Assembly (NCBI GenBank): GCA_036275915.1 | Contig: DASUCV010000002.1 | Coordinates: 213,465 to 277,464 of the forward strand | Direction: 5' to 3' | From: Candidatus Polarisedimenticolaceae bacterium | GTDB lineage: Bacteria > Acidobacteriota > Polarisedimenticolia > Polarisedimenticolales > DASRJG01 | Length of the DNA: 64,000 nucleotides | Shown here: positions 52,938 to 61,984 of the stretch, piece by piece | Layout of the letters: each line of letters begins with the position of its first letter | How positions within the stretch are numbered: position 1 is the stretch's first letter | The notes under the pieces: model-generated | Seen by the model: the letters and a program-made list of their open reading frames with translations, nothing else | Databases searched by the model: none | Told to the model about the DNA's origin: nothing | Made by a program: the position numbers and the translations under genes

Positions 52938-53945
52938 ATGCCGCTGATCCTTGCCGCACTTCTGGGGCTGGGCGGCTGGGTCGTCCCGTGGCAGCGCGAC
53001 GCGGGGCTCGCCAGCCTCGACCGCGCCGGCGGGGCCGTCGGCGACGTCTTCCTCTTCGCGGCCCGTCTCGACGGCGAGGGGCGCCCCGTGCTCGACGGCG
53101 ACCCTGCCACGTGGACCGACGCCGTGCGCCGCGGCCACGCCGCCAAGGCCAAGGTCTGGCTGACCGTGGTCAACGACCGTGTCGCGTCCGACGGTCCGCC
53201 GGCGCTCAAGGACGCCGACATCGTCCATCGGATCCTGGCGGAGCCTGCGGAGCGAGCGCGTCATGTCGCCGGGATCGCGGCCCTCGCGCAGAGCCTCGCC
53301 GTCGACGGCGTCGACGTCGATTACGAAAACCTCCCCGCCGAGGAGCGGGACGCCTTCTCCGCCTTCGCCGGAGATCTGGCGTCGGCGCTCAAGGCCCACG
53401 GGATGGCGCTGTCCGTCACGGTCCAGCCCAAGCGCGGGGAGACGAGCGCGCGCGGGCCCGGGGCCATGGACTGGCCGCGCCTCTGCCGGACGGCCGATCG
53501 GGTGCAGGTCATGCTCTACAACGAGCACAACGCGTCGACCGAGCCGGGTCCGATCGCGGGCCCCGCATGGATCGGAGAGGTCATCGACTACGGGCTCGGG
53601 TCCTGTCCCGTCGCCAAGCTCGTCCCCGTGCTCAAGGTGTCGGGGATGGACTGGGGCCCGAGCCGCGCGGAATGGAAGTCGTTCGCGGAGGTCGCCGCGA
53701 CGCGGGCCGCGACCGGTGCGCGCCTGCGCCGCGAGCGGAGCTCACGCGTGCCGTGGCTCGTCTACGAGGGGCCGGACGGCCGGCACGTCGTCTACTTCGA
53801 GGACGCGCGCAGCCTCGAGGCGAAGGCGTCGTTGCTGGCGGCGCGGGGGATCGGAAGCGTCGTGCTTTGGTCCCTCGGGAGCGAGGATCCCGAGGCGGTT
53901 CCGCGTGTCGCCGGGGTCGCGCGCCGGACGTCTCAGAAGCGATAG
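52938..53945 (+). CDS. GH18-like glycoside hydrolase, probably secreted
   Basis: The 335-residue protein has a short hydrophobic N-terminus and the GH18 catalytic motif DGVDVDYENLP (DxxDxDxE), with the acid Glu at its end. VQVMLYNEH and SVVLWSLGSED fit strands 6 and 8 of the barrel. GH18 enzymes cut beta-1,4-GlcNAc polymers. Its place beside a PNAG-like exopolysaccharide locus suggests a role in trimming that polymer. Its 3' end overlaps the convergent fusion gene by 13 bp. Confidence 0.82.
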   Translation: MPLILAALLGLGGWVVPWQRDAGLASLDRAGGAVGDVFLFAARLDGEGRPVLDGDPATWTDAVRRGHAAKAKVWLTVVNDRVASDGPPALKDADIVHRILAEPAERARHVAGIAALAQSLAVDGVDVDYENLPAEERDAFSAFAGDLASALKAHGMALSVTVQPKRGETSARGPGAMDWPRLCRTADRVQVMLYNEHNASTEPGPIAGPAWIGEVIDYGLGSCPVAKLVPVLKVSGMDWGPSRAEWKSFAEVAATRAATGARLRRERSSRVPWLVYEGPDGRHVVYFEDARSLEAKASLLAARGIGSVVLWSLGSEDPEAVPRVAGVARRTSQKR

Positions 53946-56900
53946 CCGAACGACGCCGTGAGCGCCGCGCGGCGGTAGTTCGGGGTCTCGCTGTATTCGG
54001 CGGTCAGCTCGGAACGCCACCGCGAGGCCCAATCCTGCGTCCACGCGACACGGGCCTCCCCGACCAGGCGCACGGAGCTGGTGTCGTCGCGCGAGGGGCC
54101 GAGGCCGGCTTCGGCCTCGAGGCCCGCGCCGGACGGAAACGACCGGCCGTAGCGCGCGATGCCCAGGAGCGTGACGAGCCCCGACGGGGCGTAGTAGAGC
54201 GGCGACGTCGTCTGGGACTCGCCGGCGTCGAAGCGGCCTCCCAGGGAGATCCTGCGGTCCCGTGCGAGCGAGACGGTCGCGTCGGCCCAGCCGTACACGA
54301 TCGAGTTCCCGTCGGTCAGGCTCCCGTACGAGAGGCGAGCCCGGGCGCGCCAGATGCGGCCGATGGCGTCGTACGCGAGGTCGCAGCCTCGCGACTGGAC
54401 CCCGTCGCGGATGGCGCCCACCGTGTCGACGTCGGTCACCCCGCAGGCCACGCCAAAGCGCTGGCCGTCGACAGTCGCCCGCAGCGTCGCCTGCCCCGAG
54501 AGCGTGTGGATGCCGTCGCTCAAGCCTCGCCCGCGCAGCCAGCCGCCGGCCCCGAAGAGGCTCCCCTTCCAGGTGGCGTCGAGCAAGGCCTGTCCGCCGG
54601 ACAGGCTCGGGAACGTCTTGTCCCGGAACTCGACTCCGCCAGCCGTGCCCGTGAGAGCGACCGGGACGTCGAACGCGTACCGCCCCGTCGCCGAGAGAGC
54701 GACGGTGTCGCGATGGTCGGAATCCGACACGGCTTCCACCGTCGCCCCCGTCCGCGAGCCGGCCTCCCAGGCGATGTCGGCGGCGAGCTTCCGCTGCGGG
54801 GGCTCCGGCGTTCCCCACGCGGGCCCAGAGGGAACCTGCGCGTAAGTCTGCTCCGCCTCGAGGTCGCGCTCCTGCTCGTGAAGCGCCCGCGCGAGGACCG
54901 GGCCGGCCGCGGGGGAGGTCAAGGGGCGCTCTTCGATCGTCCGGCGCAGGTCGGCCTCCGCTTTGCGGTAACGCGCGTCGGCGATGTCGGCTTCGGCGCC
55001 GTCGAGGCGCGCACGCTCCGCCGGAGCCGCGGCGGCAAGGTGGGCCATGAGCCTGCCGGCATCCCACGTCCGCGGCACCGAGAACCTCCGCAGGAGGAGC
55101 GGGCCCCTCTCGCCCGGCGTCAGCGTGTTGTAGCCGGTCCCGGACTGGATGAAACCGTACCGGTACCGCTTCGCGAACGCGGCCTCGTTGACGCCGAGCG
55201 CCTGCGGATCGTTGCCGCCGTGGAGCTGTCCCATCTCCGAGAACGGGAAGGCGTACGCCACGACCGGGCTCCCGAGATTCGCGGCGAGCAGCGCGCGGCA
55301 CGATTCGTAGTCGGTCTCCACGCGGGCGACGTACTCGTCGTGGGTCTCGAGCCGGCCGGCTTCCGGGAGCCACCCCCGGTTGACGAGGAACTCCGCCATG
55401 CCGCCTTCGGCATCGACCGCGATCGGATCGTGGGCGAGATGGCCGTGCGCCTGGAAATCCCATCGGCCGGAGGCGGCCAGGCGCCTCAGCGTCGGCCAAT
55501 CCGTGTTGAAGGCGCTCTCGTCGGCGATCCGCACGGTGGGAACGAACATCGTCGCGTTCATGTGCAGGCGCTCGAGGACCGGATCGGCCCACCGCATCGA
55601 GTCGGCGCGGGCGTCGTCGAACGTGACGAGGATCGGCCGCTCGGGAAAGGGCGTCCGGCCTGCCAGCATCGCGTCGAGCTGGCTCACGGTGATCGTGTGG
55701 AAACCCGCGTCGCGGAGCGCCCGCATCTCCGCCTCGAACCGGTCGACGGGGACGTTGAGCGTCCTCGGGTGATCGGCGATGCCGTGGTAGAGCAGGATCG
55801 GAAGAACGACCGAGCCGGCGGGCGGCGCCGTCACGTGGCTCCGCCGGACCGCCGCCTCGCTCCGGCGTCCGAGGTCTTCCAGGATCGAGGCCTCGGTGAT
55901 CGCCTGCTCGTCGGCGTCGAGGTACGACGGACCCGTGCTCCGCACGAGCGCGAGCGCTTCGTCCCAGCGTCCGAGCCCCCGCAGCGCGTCGACCTGGCCT
56001 TCGAAGACGGAGCGGTTCCTGCCGAGACGCCCCTCGAGAGCGCGGAAGTGCCCGAGCGCGCGCTTGGGACGGCCCAGGGCCAGCTCCGACTCCGCGCGAA
56101 GGAGGGCAAGCTCCGGCGAGTCGGGGTGGGCGGAGAGCCCGGCCTCGAGCGTGCCGAGCTCCTCGCGGCGCTCCTCGCGGGCACGATCGGCCTCCGCGAG
56201 CGCGGTCCAGTACGCGATCCGCTGCGGGTACTTCACGGTCAGCTCGCGGTACCACCGGACGGTCGCCGCCGTGTCGCCGCGCACGAGCGCATCTTCGGCG
56301 AGCAGGCGCATGACCGGCTCGGTCGCGCGTCCGGCCGCGACCGCGGCCTCCGCCGCCGCGACCGCCGCGTCGGCGTCGCCGGTCTCGTAGAGCGAGCGGA
56401 GCCAGTAGTGGGTCGCGCGCGGGGTGTCGCCGCCCATGTCGATGACCTTCCGCCACTGCGTCTTCGACGCGGCGAAGTCGAGGCTCCGCCAGAGGGTCTC
56501 CGCGTAAAGGGTTTGCATGGCAAGGTCGTCCGGCGAGGCGGCCGCGAGCTTCGCGCCCAGCTCGCGCGCCGTCTTGTATTTGCCGTCCGCGAGCCAAGCC
56601 CGGGTCAGGAGGACGTTCGGCCCGCGCGTGTCGTCGGTGCGGGCGAGCGCCGCCTGCGCGGCAGTCACCGCGGCCTTGGGATCGCCGTGCTGCAGCTCGA
56701 GACGGCCCATGAGCTCGTACGGCTCGGAGAGGTCAGGGTAGGCCGCGGCGTAATCCGACCAGAGACGCCGCACGCCGTCCCAATCGCCTTGGCGCCAGAG
56801 CGTCCAGCCGTAGTCGCGGAGCGCCGCCCGGTTCCTGGGATCGCCCTGGAGCGCCCGCTTGTACGCGGCGACAGCCGCCGCGTCGTCGCCGGTCCGGTAA

Positions 56901-58039
56901 GCCGCGGCTCCCTCGCTCGCCGCGAGCCGCGCGCGCGCGGTGGGCCAGGCGTCGAACAGCGATCCTGCCTGGGCGACCGCGTTCTGGTGGATGAGCAGCT
57001 CCGCCGCGCGTACGGCGTCGTCCTCGGTCGCGCCATCGGTCGCCAGCATCGCGTGAAGGGATTTGACGCCGTCCCGCGTACGTCCGTCGGCGAAAGAGAG
57101 GCTCGCCAGCGCGAAAAGAGCGGAGCGCGAGCCCGGGTCGGCCCGTGAGGCCTCGAGGTAGGCCGCGCGCGCGGCTTCGGCGCGTCCTGCGTCCCGCTCG
57201 GCGTCCCCGATCGCCCGCCACAGGTCGGAGCGGCCGCCGGCCCCGGCGGCGAGCGCCGCCTTCCACGAGGCGACGGCCGCGGTTCCGTCTCCCGCCTTCC
57301 GCTGCGCCCAGCCCAGGTTGACCTGGTAGACGGTGCGCGACGGGTCGAGCCTCGCCGCTTCCGCGTAGTCGGCCTTCGCGTCCGCGAATCGCGCGGCGTC
57401 GAAGGCCGCGTCGCCGCGGCGCCCGAGGACTCGGGCGAGCCGCCGCGTCAGCTGCCCTTCGGTGTCGTTGCCCCGCGACAGACCGGCACGAAGGGTGCGC
57501 TCCGACGCGTCGAGATCGCCGCGCGCCTCCTCGAGGTCGGCGAGACGGATCGTCGCCTTGGTGAACCCCGGATGCGACTGCAAGATCGCCGCGTATTGCG
57601 CTTCCGCCGCATCGAGCCGCTTCAGCGCCTCGTCGGCCTGACCGAGCCGGAGCTGGACGTCGGTCTGGCCGGGCTGGAGCGCGAGGCTGCGCTCGTAAGC
57701 GGCGGCGGCGGCGGCGAACTCCTCACGGTCGAAGCGCACCTCGCCGACCGCGTTCCACGAGGCGACGTTCTCCGGCTCGAGCTTGAGCACGTTTTGCCAG
57801 ACGCGGAGCGCCTCGGCGTCGTCGCCGAGCCGGTGGTGGGCCCATCCGAGGTTCTCCCAGGCCTTCGTGAGCGACGGGTCGAGATCGACCGCGCGGCGGA
57901 AGCTCTCCAGTGCGGCCTTGAACTGGCCCTGGCGGTACTGCGCCGCCCCCTCGTCGAGCGATGCCTGGCCCGGCGATCGCGCGAGCGCCGGCGCGATCGC
58001 GACCGTCAGCGCCGCGACGATCGCCGCGATCGTCTTCAC
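53933..58039 (-). CDS. TPR - polysaccharide deacetylase - outer-membrane barrel fusion (PgaB and PgaA functions)
   Basis: This is a 1368-residue protein with a GTG start at 58039 that overlaps the upstream stop (GTGA). After a signal peptide (ending PALA), TPR repeats fill residues about 25-720. A NodB-type deacetylase follows (about 745-960: LPILLYHGIAD, LVTFDDARAD, and the metal pair in AHGHLAHD). The last 300 or so residues are beta-strand-rich and end SFGYRF with terminal Phe, an outer-membrane barrel. In E. coli, PgaA (TPR-barrel) and PgaB (deacetylase) are separate. Here one chain seems to deacetylate and export the polymer. Confidence 0.87.
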   Translation of the reverse strand: MKTIAAIVAALTVAIAPALARSPGQASLDEGAAQYRQGQFKAALESFRRAVDLDPSLTKAWENLGWAHHRLGDDAEALRVWQNVLKLEPENVASWNAVGEVRFDREEFAAAAAAYERSLALQPGQTDVQLRLGQADEALKRLDAAEAQYAAILQSHPGFTKATIRLADLEEARGDLDASERTLRAGLSRGNDTEGQLTRRLARVLGRRGDAAFDAARFADAKADYAEAARLDPSRTVYQVNLGWAQRKAGDGTAAVASWKAALAAGAGGRSDLWRAIGDAERDAGRAEAARAAYLEASRADPGSRSALFALASLSFADGRTRDGVKSLHAMLATDGATEDDAVRAAELLIHQNAVAQAGSLFDAWPTARARLAASEGAAAYRTGDDAAAVAAYKRALQGDPRNRAALRDYGWTLWRQGDWDGVRRLWSDYAAAYPDLSEPYELMGRLELQHGDPKAAVTAAQAALARTDDTRGPNVLLTRAWLADGKYKTARELGAKLAAASPDDLAMQTLYAETLWRSLDFAASKTQWRKVIDMGGDTPRATHYWLRSLYETGDADAAVAAAEAAVAAGRATEPVMRLLAEDALVRGDTAATVRWYRELTVKYPQRIAYWTALAEADRAREERREELGTLEAGLSAHPDSPELALLRAESELALGRPKRALGHFRALEGRLGRNRSVFEGQVDALRGLGRWDEALALVRSTGPSYLDADEQAITEASILEDLGRRSEAAVRRSHVTAPPAGSVVLPILLYHGIADHPRTLNVPVDRFEAEMRALRDAGFHTITVSQLDAMLAGRTPFPERPILVTFDDARADSMRWADPVLERLHMNATMFVPTVRIADESAFNTDWPTLRRLAASGRWDFQAHGHLAHDPIAVDAEGGMAEFLVNRGWLPEAGRLETHDEYVARVETDYESCRALLAANLGSPVVAYAFPFSEMGQLHGGNDPQALGVNEAAFAKRYRYGFIQSGTGYNTLTPGERGPLLLRRFSVPRTWDAGRLMAHLAAAAPAERARLDGAEADIADARYRKAEADLRRTIEERPLTSPAAGPVLARALHEQERDLEAEQTYAQVPSGPAWGTPEPPQRKLAADIAWEAGSRTGATVEAVSDSDHRDTVALSATGRYAFDVPVALTGTAGGVEFRDKTFPSLSGGQALLDATWKGSLFGAGGWLRGRGLSDGIHTLSGQATLRATVDGQRFGVACGVTDVDTVGAIRDGVQSRGCDLAYDAIGRIWRARARLSYGSLTDGNSIVYGWADATVSLARDRRISLGGRFDAGESQTTSPLYYAPSGLVTLLGIARYGRSFPSGAGLEAEAGLGPSRDDTSSVRLVGEARVAWTQDWASRWRSELTAEYSETPNYRRAALTASFGYRF

Positions 58040-59706
58040 GGCGTCTCCTGGACGAGACGCAGGTGGTCGCGGCGCAGCGCGGCGCCGAGCTCCTGTGTCG
58101 CCTCGCGCCACGGGGGGAGCGCGGTCGTACCGACCGCCCGGAGATCGACGCGGACCCCCGCCCACCCCTCGCGACGAATCCGCCCGGGCAGCGCCTTCAT
58201 GAAGTCGGCGGCCTCGCCGGCCGGCGGCGCGTTGCCCCCGACCTCGACCGTGGGGAGGACGTCCCACGCGTACCGTCGTCCGACCATCCGGAAGAGATCC
58301 CGGTCGAAGCCGGTCTCCCGGACCGCCGCGCCCTCGACCCGGGCCCAAGGGGGCGACAGGCCGCCGATCGATCGCGCGTCAACCGTCCAGCGGAGCACGT
58401 CGCCGGCGGATGGCGATGCCGGCGCGAGCTGCGGCAGGTACGGGAATCGGGTCAGGGAGACGGCGCGCGCGTTCGCGACCGCCTCGCCGTCCCGCGCGTA
58501 GGCGACGAGGCCCACGGGCCCTCGTCCCCGCTCGGGAAGCGTGACCGGCGTCGCGGCCAGCGGACGGCCGTCCCAGGTCACGAGCACGCCTCCCCCGCGC
58601 TTGACGACGCTGACGCGGTGGGTCCCGCCGCGCGCGGGGCCACGGGCGAGGACCTCGGGCGGCCGGCCCGGGACGCGCGCCTCGATGTAGACCCCGTCGT
58701 CGGTGGTCCCGACACGCCATTCGTGCCCGGGGAGCGCTCCCCTCTGGACGATCCAGAACTCACCGCGGACGCGGTCGAAGGTGGCGTCGAGCTGCCAATC
58801 GTCGGCCCACCGCGCGGCGGGAAGCCATGCCTCGGCGCGCGGCCGCCCGGCGAGGACGACCGACTCCACACGCTGCGGGGCCTCGGCGATCGCCGAGGAG
58901 GCACGCGCGAGGAGCGCCTCGGTCGTCCAACGCGGATCGACGCGCAGCCGCGCGATGCGGAGCGGGTCGGACGCCGGATCGTTCGCCCCGATCGCGTCAT
59001 CGAGGAAGCCGATCCACCCGGCAGGAGTGCTCCCGTCGCCGAGTCCCAGGGCGACCCGCGGCTCGGTCCCGCGCGGCGCCCAGAACGGCGCCGGCGGAGT
59101 GTCGAGCCGCTCGGAGATCAACGCGGCGCCGGGTGGAAAGCGCCCGGGCTTCCCTTTCGTCTCCGCCGGTGCGGGATCGCCCGAGGCGATCTCCCAGAGT
59201 CCGCTCTGCTCCATGCGGCGCAGGCGATCCCAGAAGAGGAACGACACGTCGCGCGCCTCTGGGCGGCCGGTCTCGAGGAACATGACGGCGGGCCACCGCA
59301 GCTCTCTCAGCACGGGATCGGCCGCCTCGTAGGTCCCGAGGTAGCCCTGGTCGAACGTCACGAGGAGCGCGCGCGCGGGGAGCCTGCTCTCGCCCCGGTA
59401 CGCCGCCGACAATTCTGCGAGCGTCACGGGCTGCCAGCCGGCGGCGGCGAGCCCGCGTAGCTCGTCCCGGAGGCGGAGCCGGTCGAGGTTCCGTCCGTCG
59501 GGCATCGCCACGATCCGGTCGAAGGCGAGGACGACGAAGCGTCCGTCGGACTCCGGCGGGGCGGGCGTGCGAACGACGAGACGGATCCGGCGATTGAGCC
59601 ACGCGTCGACCGAAGCCCAGAGGACGAGCGCGATCGCGATCGTCGCGATCCAGGTGCGGCGATCGCGCGCGAAGGTCCGGGACCGCAGGATCTCGGTCGA
59701 GCTCAC
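58036..59706 (-). CDS. membrane-anchored deacetylase-like protein with degraded active site
   Basis: The 556-residue protein has an N-terminal anchor (about 18-36) and a PgaB-like deacetylase fold (about 55-200). The metal-binding FDDG motif reads FDQG, and where the histidine pair follows SGLWEI in PgaB proteins this one has SGLWEIASGDP, so zinc ligands are missing. A LamG/keto-disaccharide-hydrolase-like domain (about 285-420, ending PVGLVAYARDGEAVANAR) and a C-terminal barrel-like part (GWAGVRVDLRAVG) follow. It may bind rather than cut polymer. It begins 7 nt after the synthase gene and overlaps the fusion gene. Confidence 0.8.
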   Translation of the reverse strand: MSSTEILRSRTFARDRRTWIATIAIALVLWASVDAWLNRRIRLVVRTPAPPESDGRFVVLAFDRIVAMPDGRNLDRLRLRDELRGLAAAGWQPVTLAELSAAYRGESRLPARALLVTFDQGYLGTYEAADPVLRELRWPAVMFLETGRPEARDVSFLFWDRLRRMEQSGLWEIASGDPAPAETKGKPGRFPPGAALISERLDTPPAPFWAPRGTEPRVALGLGDGSTPAGWIGFLDDAIGANDPASDPLRIARLRVDPRWTTEALLARASSAIAEAPQRVESVVLAGRPRAEAWLPAARWADDWQLDATFDRVRGEFWIVQRGALPGHEWRVGTTDDGVYIEARVPGRPPEVLARGPARGGTHRVSVVKRGGGVLVTWDGRPLAATPVTLPERGRGPVGLVAYARDGEAVANARAVSLTRFPYLPQLAPASPSAGDVLRWTVDARSIGGLSPPWARVEGAAVRETGFDRDLFRMVGRRYAWDVLPTVEVGGNAPPAGEAADFMKALPGRIRREGWAGVRVDLRAVGTTALPPWREATQELGAALRRDHLRLVQETP

Positions 59707-59713
59707 GGCCGGC

Positions 59714-61354
59714 CTAGCGGGTCCCCCAATGGTTCCGCCTCACGGTCACGAGCGCGTAGTAGGTCTGCCAGACGAGCACGAGCATGTAGAAGATGCTGAA
59801 CGCGAGTCCGTAGAACCAGAGGCTCGTCTTGTGGCGCACGAGGTAGACCAAGCCGTAGAGGAGGGCCATCAGGGTCGTTCCATAGATGTAGAGGTACGAA
59901 AACTGGCCGAGCCCGGCGAGCGGCAGAACGAGAGCCACGAAGACGACCGCCGGCGAGACCAACGGGAAGACGACGCCGAGGTAGAAGAAGAACGCGGCGA
60001 GCGGATGCCGCTTCCACAGAAACAGCGACGCGAGGAGGCTCTCGCGAATCCAGGACTTCTTCCAGCGGAGCTGCTGCCGGAAGAACTGTCCGAGCCGTTC
60101 GGGCACGATCGTGGAGCAGACCGCGGTGCTGTCGTAGATGACGCGCCAGCGGCGCAGCATGAAGTTCGTGAGGCTCCGGTCGTCGCCGAAGGTCGCCGGG
60201 CGGCCGAGGAACGACTGCGCCAGCCAGACGTCCAGAACCTCGAGAAGGCGCGTGCGTCGGTAAGCCGCGAGGCAGCCCGAGCAGCACGTCACCGTCGAGA
60301 AGAGCGACTCCGCGGATTTCACGATCCGGAACGCCACGTAGTAGCGCACCTCCTGCATCTTCGTGAGGAAGTTGACGCCGGCGTTCGCGACCTTGCCGTG
60401 CCCGCAGACCGCGGCCACCTCCGGATCGGCGAAGCCCTGAACGATGCGGGCGAGCGCGTCGCGACGGACGAAGCTGTCGGAGTCGACGTACACGACGAAG
60501 TCGCCGGTCGCGCGCCTGGCGGCCGCGGCCATCCCGAACCGCTTGCCGAGGTTCGTCTCGAAGCGGATCAGCTCGAGGGACGGGTGCCGCTCCCGGGCGC
60601 GAACGAGCGCGTCCCAGGTTCCGTCGGTCGAACCGTCGTCGACCGCGATGACCTGGAGCCGGTCCTGCGGGTAATCGCTCGCGAAGATGCAGTCGAGCGT
60701 CTTGCCGATCGAGCCTTCCTCGTTCTTGCACGAGAGCGCGACGGTGATCGGCGGACGCAAGCCGAGATCGCGCGGGGGCCGGTAGAAGCACGCGAGCGCG
60801 ATGCGCGAGAGGATGTAGCTCGAGATGAGGATCCCGTAGAGATTGACCAGCGGGTGGTACCAGAAGTAGTAGAGGTTGTTCCCGCGCAGCCAGACCACGT
60901 CGGCCGCGGTGGCCACGATGAGAATGAGGCCCAGCCACGGGAGCACGAGGTCGAACCAGGCGAGCGCGCGACGGAGGCGTGAGACCGGCAGCTCGACGCC
61001 GTAGGCGTACGGCAGCGCGGGATCGGTGGTGTCGCCCTCGATCTCTCTGACGACGCGGGCCTGGATGGCATCGCGCGCGCGCAGCGCCTCCGGCATCGAC
61101 TGCCGGTCGCGAAGCGTCGGCTTCCACGCGATCCGGATCCATTCGCCGTGCTCGAGCGCGTGGTCGGTCACGATCTTCGCGCCCTGAGATCCGAGATCGG
61201 TGACGGCACCGCGTCCTGCCGCGCCCCGCGGGAACCGGAGGGACGACTTGAAGAACACCGGCATGGAATGCGCGGCTCGCGGCGCACGCCGTCGCTCCGT
61301 GCCCGGAAGCGGCGCACTGACCGTCGAGCCCGCGTCTGTGTGCGGTGCTCCCAT
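59714..61354 (-). CDS. PilZ domain - family 2 glycosyltransferase (PgaC-like exopolysaccharide synthase)
   Basis: From the ATG at 61354 the protein has 546 residues. The N-terminus is a PilZ domain with RRAPR (RxxxR) and DLGSQG (DxSxxG-like, Ser replaced by Gly), the c-di-GMP site. Two membrane segments, a GT2 catalytic domain and more helices follow. Catalytic motifs are VIAVDDGSTDG, VYVDSDS, TFGDDRSLTNF and QQLRWKKSW (QxxRW). Such processive enzymes make beta-linked GlcNAc, hyaluronan or related polymers and thread them through the membrane. An earlier TTG at 61408 is less likely. First gene of the exopolysaccharide operon; c-di-GMP activation is inferred. Confidence 0.9.
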   Translation of the reverse strand: MGAPHTDAGSTVSAPLPGTERRRAPRAAHSMPVFFKSSLRFPRGAAGRGAVTDLGSQGAKIVTDHALEHGEWIRIAWKPTLRDRQSMPEALRARDAIQARVVREIEGDTTDPALPYAYGVELPVSRLRRALAWFDLVLPWLGLILIVATAADVVWLRGNNLYYFWYHPLVNLYGILISSYILSRIALACFYRPPRDLGLRPPITVALSCKNEEGSIGKTLDCIFASDYPQDRLQVIAVDDGSTDGTWDALVRARERHPSLELIRFETNLGKRFGMAAAARRATGDFVVYVDSDSFVRRDALARIVQGFADPEVAAVCGHGKVANAGVNFLTKMQEVRYYVAFRIVKSAESLFSTVTCCSGCLAAYRRTRLLEVLDVWLAQSFLGRPATFGDDRSLTNFMLRRWRVIYDSTAVCSTIVPERLGQFFRQQLRWKKSWIRESLLASLFLWKRHPLAAFFFYLGVVFPLVSPAVVFVALVLPLAGLGQFSYLYIYGTTLMALLYGLVYLVRHKTSLWFYGLAFSIFYMLVLVWQTYYALVTVRRNHWGTR

Positions 61355-61497
61355 CAACCGATCACCGGACTCTCCCCAACCTCGCGTGCCGCGGTGCGCG
61401 TGCGACAAGTCTACGACGTCACGCGAGACGCTGCCGGTGTCGGATCGCCTAACTTTCGTTGCAGTCTTGGCCGGAAATCACGACAACCCGGAAACAC

Positions 61498-61890
61498 TCA
61501 CCAGAGCGGTGTGCCGTCCGGTCCTCTCACGTTGAGCGTCGTGCGCTGCTTCTTGATCTGGTGGACGAGGAAGACCGGCGAGCCGTCGGCGCTCTGGCTC
61601 CAGCACCCTCTGACCTCGAGCTGGTCGCCGACCGCGAGTGCGACGTCGAGCATGGCGAGGAACCGTGCAGGCGCCACGTCGACGTGAGGCGCCTTGTCCT
61701 TTTCTCCCTCGATCGTCAGGTTGACGCCGTCCTTCCCCATCCAGTCGGGGATCGTCTTCACGTCGACCACCTTGCCGCTGACCACGACCTCGTCCTTCAC
61801 GGAGTAGGCCGGCGCCTTAGTGCTGGCGCCGTCGGCCATCGCGAGGAGAGGAAGCAGGAGCGCCGCACCGAATCCGATCGCGCGCGTCAT
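61498..61890 (-). CDS. small secreted OB-fold-like protein
   Basis: The 130-residue protein has a signal peptide (FGAALLLPLLAMADG) and a single beta-rich domain: VVVSGKVVDVKTIPDW, VNLTIEGEKDKAPHVDVAP, GDQLEVRGCWSQSADGSP. This alternation resembles a bacterial OB fold that binds small ligands or proteins. It is separated from the exopolysaccharide operon by 143 nt and precedes it in the same direction, so it could share that transcript. No family name is certain. Confidence 0.7.
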   Translation of the reverse strand: MTRAIGFGAALLLPLLAMADGASTKAPAYSVKDEVVVSGKVVDVKTIPDWMGKDGVNLTIEGEKDKAPHVDVAPARFLAMLDVALAVGDQLEVRGCWSQSADGSPVFLVHQIKKQRTTLNVRGPDGTPLW

Positions 61891-61984
61891 GGGGACCTCC
61901 TTCTAACCCGGACCCGAGGAAACGTTAGCGCCGGGAGCGGGAGGTCACCGGACCGGTCCGGTCGTCTTGCGCGCGCGTCGACCG

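Noticed and set aside
52988..57148. A 1386-codon open frame on the plus strand
   Set aside because: It crosses the GH18-like gene in another frame and then the fusion gene in antisense. Both real genes have clear motifs; this one has none.
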